This document shows positions 1 to 5,973 of a stretch of 17,048 nucleotides of DNA, one piece after another. The notes beneath the pieces were generated by a model. The model made no database searches. It had not been told where the DNA came from and worked only from the letters and a program-made list of their open reading frames with translations. The position numbers and the translations under genes were made by a program. Origin of the DNA: Gracilimonas sp035704785 (lineage in GTDB: Bacteria > Bacteroidota > Rhodothermia > Balneolales > Balneolaceae); contig NZ_DASSWP010000165.1 in the NCBI RefSeq assembly GCF_035704785.1, positions 1 to 17,048 of the forward strand. Direction: 5' to 3'. Numbering within the stretch: position 1 is the first letter of the stretch; each line of letters begins with the position of its first letter.

Positions 1-90
1 GGGCCCCACCCGTTCCCATCCCGAACACGGCCGTTAAGCCCTGCAGCGCCGATGGTACTGCATTTGCGGTAGAGTAGGTCGTCGCCTTCT
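1..90 (+). rRNA. rrf: 5S ribosomal RNA, 3' portion (5' end outside window)
   Basis: The stretch holds the conserved 5S core: CCCGTTCCCATCCCGAACACGG near 8-30 corresponds to loop B/C (CCNANCCCGAAC), followed by AGCGCCGATGGTACTG at about 45-60 and GGTAGAGTAGGTCGTCGCC at about 68-87, the helix IV/V and helix I 3' strand. About 25-30 bases of the 5' end lie outside the window, so the gene is cut by the window edge and not truncated in the genome. The exact 3' end is uncertain by a few bases. It implies that an rRNA operon lies to the left. Confidence 0.95.
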
Positions 91-100
91 TCCCTTTACT

Positions 101-133
101 AAGCTCCAATCATCTCCGATTGGAGCTTTTTTT
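101..133 (+). terminator. Rho-independent terminator of the rRNA operon
   Basis: A perfect 11-bp stem, AAGCTCCAATC (101-111) pairing with GATTGGAGCTT (118-128), closes a 6-base loop and runs into seven T residues (127-133). It lies ten bases after the 5S rRNA and is the textbook form of an intrinsic terminator. Confidence 0.93.
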
Positions 134-183
134 GTTTACACGTCCCAACTCCTTTTTTTTAAGAAAAGCGCTGATGGAATGTT

Positions 184-191
184 TATATTTG
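184..191 (+). promoter_or_regulatory. Putative -7 promoter box TATATTTG
   Basis: TATATTTG matches the TAnnTTTG -7 element used by the primary sigma factor of Bacteroidota. It lies between the 5S terminator and the acyl-CoA dehydrogenase gene, about 43 bases before the start codon. No clear TTTG -33 element sits at the usual distance, so this is a motif call only. Confidence 0.4.
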
Positions 192-220
192 AGAAAATTG
201 TTCGTTTTACAAAACTAGAT

Positions 221-226
221 AAAGGA
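221..226 (+). promoter_or_regulatory. Ribosome binding site deciding a TTG start
   Basis: AAAGGA lies 7 bases before the TTG at 234. It supports that non-ATG codon as the start of the acyl-CoA dehydrogenase; the next in-frame ATG would remove a conserved N-terminal region. Confidence 0.6.
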
Positions 227-233
227 CACTAAA

Positions 234-1727
234 TTGGATTTTCAAGATTTCTTAAAAGACTACAAAGAAAAACTTTCTGCAATATTTACAGAAAAAGATG
301 ACGCCGAAAAACAAACTCTTGTAAGAGGTATTGAGGATGAGACACTTAAAGAAATTCTAGACCTGTCACCTTTAAGTGCGTTTATACCCTCAGAATATGG
401 TGGCTTTGGAGCAAATACCTCTGAGGCTTTAGCTATGTTGGAGGCTAGTTCTTATGAATCACTTCCACTTTCCCTGATGATGGGAATTAATGGTGCTCTA
501 TTTCTCCAACCCATTGCAAATTATGGTAATGAAGAGATCAAAAAAGATGTTTTTGATCGCGTAATAAACGCGAATAAATTGGGAGGATTGATGATCACGG
601 AGCCTGATTATGGTTCTGATGCATTAAAAATGCAAACTTCATTTAAAAAAATGAGTGATGATACTTATAAAGTAGAAGGCTTAAAGCATTGGGGCGGACT
701 TACAGGTATGGCCGATTATTGGCTTATTACTGCAAGAGGCTTGAATAAGAAAGGTGATCTTGGCCGTGATATTTCATTCTTCATTCATGATACAAGAAAT
801 GGAGGTATTGAGGTAGAGGAATATTACAATAATCTGGGCCTTTATATGCTTCCGTATGGCAAAAACAAGATCAATATAGAAGTAGATCAGTCTCATAAAC
901 TTCAACCTAAAAGTACCGGAGTGACTATGATGTTGGATCTTTTACATCGCAGTAGGTTGCAATTTCCGGGAATGGGAATGGGTTTTCTTAGAAGAATGAT
1001 GGATGAAGCTCTTACTCATTGCAAAGAACGAGTTGTAGGTGGTCAAAGCCTCATAAATTATGACCAGGTTCGTCATAGAATTACAGAGATGCAGGCCTAT
1101 TTTACGGTTTGTTCTGCCATGTGTAATTTTACAAGCACCAATGTGCCACTAGAAAAAAACACTTCCCGCATGGATATAGAAGGCAATGCAATAAAGTCAT
1201 TGATAACAGATTATATGCAACGTGCTTCACAATCATTGCTTCAATTGAAAGGAGCAATGGGATATAGATTGGATAGTATTGCAGGACGATCAGTTGTTGA
1301 CAGCCGACCTTTTCAAATTTTTGAAGGTTCAAATGATATCTTATATCAACAGATAACTGAGTCAGTGCTCAAGACGATGAGAAAAGTCAAAAATAATAAC
1401 CTTCAAGAGTTCTTATCTGAATTCCATTTAACAGAAAGGTCTTCTGAATACTTTAAAGATGCTCTGAATTTTGAAGTAGATCCAAAGATGCCACAACGTA
1501 AGTTAGTGGATCTGGGCAAAGCATTAGGACGGATAATTTCTATTCAATTCACCTTAAATTTAGGTGATCAAGGATTTAATAAAGAGCTTATTCAAAATGC
1601 CGTTGAGATTCTTCAAGATGAAGTGAATGCAATTATAAACACCTATAAGCATGGCGGAGAAGCAAATTTGGTAGAAGATTATGAGATCGACAGTTCCTGG
1701 TTTAAATTTGCAACGGTGAATGCCTGA
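234..1727 (+). CDS. Acyl-CoA dehydrogenase family protein
   Basis: This FAD-dependent enzyme is expected to oxidise an acyl-CoA to the 2,3-enoyl-CoA in the cytoplasm, passing electrons to an electron-transfer flavoprotein. Visible family motifs are IPSEYGGFG near residues 51-59, ITEPDYGSD at 121-129 (the flavin/substrate loop, usually TEPxAGSD) and FQIFEGSNDIL, in which E364 sits where the catalytic base of the FEGTNDIL-type enzymes (VLCAD/ACAD9) is found. At 497 residues it is about 100 longer than short- and medium-chain enzymes; the extra part is a C-terminal helical extension, again as in VLCAD/ACAD9. The start is TTG, supported by AAAGGA seven bases upstream and by the lack of an earlier usable ATG. 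Its stop overlaps the next gene by 8 bases, so the two are translationally coupled. The chain-length preference cannot be read from the sequence. Confidence 0.9.
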   Translation: MDFQDFLKDYKEKLSAIFTEKDDAEKQTLVRGIEDETLKEILDLSPLSAFIPSEYGGFGANTSEALAMLEASSYESLPLSLMMGINGALFLQPIANYGNEEIKKDVFDRVINANKLGGLMITEPDYGSDALKMQTSFKKMSDDTYKVEGLKHWGGLTGMADYWLITARGLNKKGDLGRDISFFIHDTRNGGIEVEEYYNNLGLYMLPYGKNKINIEVDQSHKLQPKSTGVTMMLDLLHRSRLQFPGMGMGFLRRMMDEALTHCKERVVGGQSLINYDQVRHRITEMQAYFTVCSAMCNFTSTNVPLEKNTSRMDIEGNAIKSLITDYMQRASQSLLQLKGAMGYRLDSIAGRSVVDSRPFQIFEGSNDILYQQITESVLKTMRKVKNNNLQEFLSEFHLTERSSEYFKDALNFEVDPKMPQRKLVDLGKALGRIISIQFTLNLGDQGFNKELIQNAVEILQDEVNAIINTYKHGGEANLVEDYEIDSSWFKFATVNA

Positions 1728-2418
1728 TACTAAGATTGTAGTTATTTCCGGAGCAGGTATTAGTGCTGAAAGTGGTTTGGCTACCTTCAGAGATTCAGGA
1801 GGACTTTGGGAAGGATATAATATTGAAGATGTAGCTTCCCCCCAGGGTTGGCAGGAAAACCCCAGGAAAGTACTGGAATTCTATAATCTTAGACGAAAAA
1901 AGGCGGCGGAAGTCCAGCCAAATGAAGCCCATAAAGCACTTGCTGATCTGGAAGATGATTTTGAAGTAGTTATAGTTACTCAAAACGTAGATGACCTTCA
2001 CGAACGAGCGGGCTCAACAGATGTCATACACCTTCATGGTGAATTGCGAAAAGCTCGAAGTGTCAAAGATGAGGCGCTGGTTACAGACATTGGCTCAGAT
2101 CCAATACATTTAGGAGATTTGGCCGAAGACGGGTCACAACTAAGGCCTCACGTTGTTTGGTTCGGTGAAATGGTTCCTATGATAGAATTTGGAGCGAAGG
2201 AAGTTTCAGAAGCAGATATTTTGATTGTAGTAGGCACATCATTGGTGGTATATCCTGCAGCGGGATTGATTGAGTATACTAAACCTAATATCCCAAAATA
2301 TATTATTGATCCTGCAGAACCACAGTTATTCAATCTGGATGGATGGGTTCACTATAAGGAAAAAGCAGGAAGCGGTGTTAAAAAATTAATTAAGAAACTT
2401 AAAAAAGAACATAGTTAA
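1720..2418 (+). CDS. cobB: NAD-dependent protein deacylase, sirtuin (CobB/class III type), cysteine-free
   Basis: This sirtuin removes acyl groups from protein lysines, consuming NAD and releasing nicotinamide and O-acyl-ADP-ribose. The family signature is complete: GAGISAESGLATFRD near residues 11-25, TQNVDDLHERAG for NAD and substrate, the catalytic His in HLHGEL, LRPHVVWFGEM, and VVGTSLVVYPAA. FYNLRR contains the Tyr-x-x-Arg pair that in CobB and SIRT5 binds acidic acyl groups, so desuccinylase or demalonylase activity is possible. The four zinc-binding cysteines normally found between HLHGEL and LRPHVVWFGE are absent; the whole 232-residue protein has no cysteine. I believe this is common in Bacteroidota-type CobB and not a defect. 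ATG at 1720 overlaps the end of the acyl-CoA dehydrogenase gene by 8 bases, and the next gene follows after 4 bases. Acyl-CoA dehydrogenases are known sirtuin targets in other organisms; such a link here is inference. Confidence 0.92.
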   Translation: MPDTKIVVISGAGISAESGLATFRDSGGLWEGYNIEDVASPQGWQENPRKVLEFYNLRRKKAAEVQPNEAHKALADLEDDFEVVIVTQNVDDLHERAGSTDVIHLHGELRKARSVKDEALVTDIGSDPIHLGDLAEDGSQLRPHVVWFGEMVPMIEFGAKEVSEADILIVVGTSLVVYPAAGLIEYTKPNIPKYIIDPAEPQLFNLDGWVHYKEKAGSGVKKLIKKLKKEHS

Positions 2419-2422
2419 GAAA

Positions 2423-3283
2423 ATGGTCAAGAAAGCAACGGAAGAAGAAAAAGGTGTATTAGAGCAATTCATGTTTCCCTATTATCATATAGCGAAGCGA
2501 ATTCCATTGCTTCCGGGAAAGAACAATATTCAATTTGAAGCTGGACTTTTCGGAGTTACAGAAGAAGAATTGAAGAAATACCGGGAAAACTACGATGAAA
2601 ATGCCCGCGAAGCAGCGCTCGAAATATTGAAAGATGATGACATTGTTGACTGTTTAGATAAGCTTCCCATGGATGGTGAAGAAACCATAGTAGCTTTTGG
2701 CGATTCTAACACAGAAGATGCTCAAGGTTGGTTTACCATATTAAAGCACGTACTTGAGATATCTACTGAAAAAGCTAATTTCAATTTTATAAATGCGGGT
2801 GTGTCATATAATACTACATCCGAAGCACTTCGGCGAATTGATAGGGACGTGGTGATTCACGAGCCGGATTGGGTGATTATTGCTTTAGGTACATTTGATG
2901 CACAACGACTAAATATTGCTCCGGACCGGACTTTACTTCCACTTTCTGAAACCTGGGAAAATATTGAAACCATTCAATCCATATTGGAAGCCAGGGTTGA
3001 GAATCCCTTGGTTTGGATAACCCCTGCACCCGTGATCCATGAAATGTTGGAAGAGAACCTTTTGTATGACTTTACTATAAAACCTCAAGATTTAAGTCAG
3101 GTACAGGAAGTAGTTTCAGGTAAGCAAGGTGCAATTATAGATTCTTCCTCAAAAAGAATGGGAGAAAAAGAACCACAGGCATGGAATTATTTGCCGGATG
3201 GTTTGCATCATTCATTATCCGGACATATGGAAACGGTAAAATCTATAATTAAAAAGCTGGCTTTACCTAAAGATTCAGCCTGA
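2423..3283 (+). CDS. SGNH/GDSL-fold hydrolase-like protein with altered block III
   Basis: The protein resembles the SGNH esterase/lipase superfamily. Block I is FGDSNT with the nucleophile candidate S95, block II is INAGVSYNTT with G126, and block V is PDGLHHS with D259 and H262 as the remaining catalytic pair. Block III, normally GxND, reads G156-T-F-D159: the oxyanion-hole Asn is replaced by Phe, which may lower or change activity. About 90 residues precede block I, predicted helical and charged, with no family I recognise and no signal peptide, so a cytoplasmic location is likely. The gene starts 4 bases after the sirtuin stop, with AAGAAA as a weak ribosome site, and is probably the last cistron of the acyl-CoA dehydrogenase operon. 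Its final 17 bases overlap the end of the opposite-strand gene. The substrate is unknown. Confidence 0.75.
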   Translation: MVKKATEEEKGVLEQFMFPYYHIAKRIPLLPGKNNIQFEAGLFGVTEEELKKYRENYDENAREAALEILKDDDIVDCLDKLPMDGEETIVAFGDSNTEDAQGWFTILKHVLEISTEKANFNFINAGVSYNTTSEALRRIDRDVVIHEPDWVIIALGTFDAQRLNIAPDRTLLPLSETWENIETIQSILEARVENPLVWITPAPVIHEMLEENLLYDFTIKPQDLSQVQEVVSGKQGAIIDSSSKRMGEKEPQAWNYLPDGLHHSLSGHMETVKSIIKKLALPKDSA

Positions 3284-3935
3284 GATTAAGGACCTGTACA
3301 GTCGGTGTAATTTTTTGATTTACATTCAAAGCATCTATTTGGTACGTGCTGATTAAAGAAGGAGACAATAAGCCGAGGCTTGTCTTTTCATTCAAATGAA
3401 TTCCTACTAATCCATTAGCCATATTTCTACTCTTTGCTGCAGAGAAAGAAGCCGAAGGGGTTATTCGTTCAGATAGTATAAATGCGTCAATTACCCCCAC
3501 ACCAAAACCGATCCATGCACCGGTCGCAGAACCGTATTTCAGCCCATCAATTATGGGTTCCTCTGCTATAAGCATAATAGAAGTACCAACTATTGCTCCG
3601 GCTGCTGCGCCATAAAAAGTGTCTAATAAGGCAATGATGCTTGTATTATTTCCATCATTAAACATGCCTGAAACCAAGAGATGCTGTCCGTTGCTGCTGA
3701 TCACATCATAAGTACCTACGCCTATGCCATATAAAGTGCCAAATCCAACACCTACCCTTAAAGGTCCAAAATCGGAATTATTGGTTAAAGCCATTGTAGC
3801 TCCACCAAGAAGTGTTCCATTTACAGTCCCATTGAGAGTGTTTCCGGCTAAGAGTTCGATCGTTTGGGCTTTAGAAATCTTTGTTCCTGAAATGAGTAAC
3901 GCTAAACAGAATAATAGGTAAGAAATTATACGCAT
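3267..3935 (-). CDS. Hypothetical exported glycine-rich protein
   Basis: I do not recognise a family. The first 23 residues form a good Sec signal peptide: MR, a hydrophobic core around YLLFCLALLISG, and a likely cut after SKA before Q24. No lipobox Cys is placed for lipidation. The mature part has three glycine/alanine-rich hydrophobic stretches (about 38-48, 57-74 and 107-153, for example GAAAGAIVGTS and GSATGAWIGFGVGV) that look like glycine-zipper segments, and the C-terminal part ends in VQVLNLRLNL, which could be a beta strand. A periplasmic or outer-membrane protein is likely. The gene converges on the SGNH gene and overlaps its end by 17 bases. It lies downstream of, and in the same direction as, the short-chain dehydrogenase gene, 65 bases away. 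Function unknown. Confidence 0.75.
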   Translation of the reverse strand: MRIISYLLFCLALLISGTKISKAQTIELLAGNTLNGTVNGTLLGGATMALTNNSDFGPLRVGVGFGTLYGIGVGTYDVISSNGQHLLVSGMFNDGNNTSIIALLDTFYGAAAGAIVGTSIMLIAEEPIIDGLKYGSATGAWIGFGVGVIDAFILSERITPSASFSAAKSRNMANGLVGIHLNEKTSLGLLSPSLISTYQIDALNVNQKITPTVQVLNLRLNL

Positions 3936-3968
3936 TATGGTCTCAATGATTTTAATTTTAGACTAAGT

Positions 3969-4003
3969 TAGTAAATAATAGATGGCAATACCATTACTTA
4001 CTA
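3969..4003 (-). terminator. Imperfect hairpin at the 3' end of the SDR gene
   Basis: On the minus strand, directly at the SDR stop codon, TAGTAA pairs with TTACTA and, inside it, ATGG pairs with CCAT around a short loop, with mismatches and a bulge between. No U-tract follows, so it may be an mRNA 3' structure and not a true intrinsic terminator. Confidence 0.3.
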
Positions 4004-4696
4004 GCTTGGATCATTTAAAGCTACGGGAAGAACCTTCCCGTTATAGAACTGATGCCCGGTCAATACGAAATTTGACAGGTAATCTCCCATCTGTGCAGGA
4101 GAGACAGGGGCTTCAAATCCAGGAAAAGCTTCTGCTAACATTTCAGTTTGTACTGCTCCAATACATAAGCAGTTTACAGCAATGCCATCGTTAGCAAATT
4201 CGGCACCTAATACTTCAGATAGTCCAACTACAGCAGCTTTAGCAGCTGCATAAGCTGAGAAGCCTCCAAACTTCAAACTTCCCTGAAAACCAGACATACT
4301 GGAAATGTTTACAACATGACTGCCTTTTTTCAGTAAAGGTTGTAAGGCTTGAGTGAGTCGAACAATTCCAAATACATTTACATCCATTAGTTTCCTGAAA
4401 ACAGAAAGATCTGTTTCTGAAAATGCTTCTCGATGAAAAGCACCTGCGTTATTGATGAGTCCATCTAAGGAATTATTTTCTGAAGCTACCTCAGTAATTT
4501 TTTGAATATCGTCTTCAACAGTAAGATCTCCGGCAACCGGAATTATATTTTTTGATTTATCTTCATGCGCTAGTTTTTTGAGCTTTTCTTCAGATCTTGC
4601 AGTGGCGATTACGGTATGACCGAGTGAGGCTAGCTTCAATGAGGTTTCATAGCCAATGCCTCTGCTTGCCCCTGTGATAAGGATAGTCTTTCCCAT
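4001..4696 (-). CDS. Short-chain dehydrogenase/reductase (SDR)
   Basis: This is a classical NAD(P)(H)-dependent oxidoreductase of the SDR superfamily. The Rossmann cofactor motif TGASRGIG lies at residues 8-15, followed by AGDLT, the structural NNAG at 82-85, the catalytic serine in NISS (132/133) and the YxxxK pair Y149 and K153. R34 after the second beta strand hints at NADP over NAD, but this is weak. The 231-residue length is normal. The substrate cannot be assigned; 3-oxoacyl-ACP reductase-like or short-chain alcohol activity are both possible. The gene is divergent from the aminotransferase gene, with a TACATTTG box about 39 bases upstream of the ATG and only a poor ribosome site. Confidence 0.88.
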   Translation of the reverse strand: MGKTILITGASRGIGYETSLKLASLGHTVIATARSEEKLKKLAHEDKSKNIIPVAGDLTVEDDIQKITEVASENNSLDGLINNAGAFHREAFSETDLSVFRKLMDVNVFGIVRLTQALQPLLKKGSHVVNISSMSGFQGSLKFGGFSAYAAAKAAVVGLSEVLGAEFANDGIAVNCLCIGAVQTEMLAEAFPGFEAPVSPAQMGDYLSNFVLTGHQFYNGKVLPVALNDPS

Positions 4697-4734
4697 GCTT
4701 CAAAATTTTTTATTTTAAGTTTTAATCGGAAAAA

Positions 4735-4742
4735 CAAATGTA
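4735..4742 (-). promoter_or_regulatory. Putative -7 promoter box TACATTTG for the SDR gene
   Basis: On the minus strand TACATTTG is an exact match to the Bacteroidota TAnnTTTG element and lies about 39 bases before the SDR start, a fitting distance for a short leader. No obvious -33 element is seen. Confidence 0.45.
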
Positions 4743-4798
4743 AACATAAATAGTTCGGTTAACTTTACAGAAGCTTGGAAAAAGCGCTTTTTTAGTGG

Positions 4799-4806
4799 TA
4801 AATTTC
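4799..4806 (+). promoter_or_regulatory. Putative -7 promoter box TAAATTTC for the aminotransferase operon
   Basis: TAAATTTC matches seven of the eight positions of TAnnTTTG and is 37 bases before the ATG. A 14-base perfect palindrome, AAAAAGCGCTTTTT (4779-4792), lies just upstream and could be an operator or chance A/T-rich symmetry. Before the start codon, TAAGG at 4834-4838 is a usable ribosome site. Confidence 0.35.
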
Positions 4807-4842
4807 TACTCACTTATAAACCATAAAGGAAGTTAAGGCTTA

Positions 4843-5955
4843 ATGAGTATAAAAACTGGTAAATCGTTAGTGCCCAGTAATATAGAAACCCTAAAACCTT
4901 ATGTGGCGGGTAAAACAGTAGCCGAGGTAGCCGATCTCTATAAACCCAAGAAAATTGCAAAATTAGCATCCAATGAGAATAGATTGGGATGCAGCCCCAA
5001 AGTAAAACCGGCAATTGATGAAGCCTTTAAACAAATTCAGGATTATCCGGATCCTATGGCTAGAAAACTGAGAGCGGCTATTGCTGACAGAAATGGGGTA
5101 AAGCCGGAAAATGTGCTGTTGGCTTCGGGCTCCGAAAGTATTATCTCAATACTATGTAAGACCTTTTTCTTAAATAAGGAAAATGCCATTACAGCAGACG
5201 CCACTTTTGTAGGATTTTTTGTACAGATGGGTGTTCGTGGTATTCATATGAAAAATATTCCGGTGACTTCCGACTATAAATTTGATGTAAAAGCCATCGC
5301 TAATGCGGTAGATGAAAACACGAAAATGGTATACATCGCTAACCCAAATAACCCAACAGGGACCTATTTGACCAAGGATGAATTTTCTTGGTTTATGAAA
5401 CAGGTTCCCGAAGATGTATTGGTAGTTATGGATGAAGCCTATTTTGAATATGCCCAGGCTATTGAAGATTATCCGCATGCACTTGAGTACGATTATGATA
5501 ACATCATTGTGTTGAGAACTTTTTCGAAGGCTTACGGGCTGGCAGGTTTTAGGGTGGGATACGCGATTGCTCATGAAGATCTAATCAAGAACATGATGAA
5601 AACCAAGCTTACGTTTGAGCCGACCACGCTTGGGCAAGCTGCTGCGCTTGCTGCATTTAATGATGATGAGTTTTTAGCAAAAAGCGTCAAAGTGGTTGAA
5701 GAGAGTAAGGAAAGACTTTATAAGTTTTTCGATGAACATGATGTGGAATATGTAGAGTCCATTTCTAATTCTGTTATGATGGTTTTACCAGATGAAAATC
5801 AGGCTATTGATTTCACCCAAAAGATGTTAGAAAAAGGCGTAATTTTACGTCGGATAAACGCATTCGGATTACCAAATTGCATCCGTATTACTGTGGGACT
5901 TTCAGATGAAATGGACCACTTTGAACAATCGTTTTTAGAAGTAATTAAAAAGTAA
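4843..5955 (+). CDS. hisC: Histidinol-phosphate/aromatic aminotransferase-like, PLP-dependent class I/II
   Basis: This 370-residue fold-type I aminotransferase matches the HisC subfamily. Visible motifs are KLASNENRLGCSP near residues 40-52, SGSESII for phosphate binding, NPNNPTGT, DEAYFEYA, and the PLP-lysine motif TFSKAYGLAGFRVGY with K229. CIRITVGLSDEM near the C-terminus carries the conserved Arg that binds the substrate carboxylate. HisC converts imidazole-acetol phosphate plus glutamate to histidinol phosphate; close relatives act on aromatic amino acids. No other histidine gene is nearby. The next gene, 18 bases away and probably in the same operon, is a 2-oxo acid dehydrogenase E1, so a role in making 2-oxo acids should be considered beside histidine synthesis. 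The gene symbol reflects family membership and not a proven reaction. Confidence 0.85.
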   Translation: MSIKTGKSLVPSNIETLKPYVAGKTVAEVADLYKPKKIAKLASNENRLGCSPKVKPAIDEAFKQIQDYPDPMARKLRAAIADRNGVKPENVLLASGSESIISILCKTFFLNKENAITADATFVGFFVQMGVRGIHMKNIPVTSDYKFDVKAIANAVDENTKMVYIANPNNPTGTYLTKDEFSWFMKQVPEDVLVVMDEAYFEYAQAIEDYPHALEYDYDNIIVLRTFSKAYGLAGFRVGYAIAHEDLIKNMMKTKLTFEPTTLGQAAALAAFNDDEFLAKSVKVVEESKERLYKFFDEHDVEYVESISNSVMMVLPDENQAIDFTQKMLEKGVILRRINAFGLPNCIRITVGLSDEMDHFEQSFLEVIKK

Positions 5956-5973
5956 GTACGCACCTATTTATTT

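Noticed and set aside
1720..2418. Sirtuin as a pseudogene because of lost cysteines
   Set aside because: The frame is intact and all NAD-binding and catalytic motifs are present.
5170..5574. 134-codon open frame on the minus strand
   Set aside because: It lies wholly inside the aminotransferase gene, antisense to conserved motifs, and its product has no family features.
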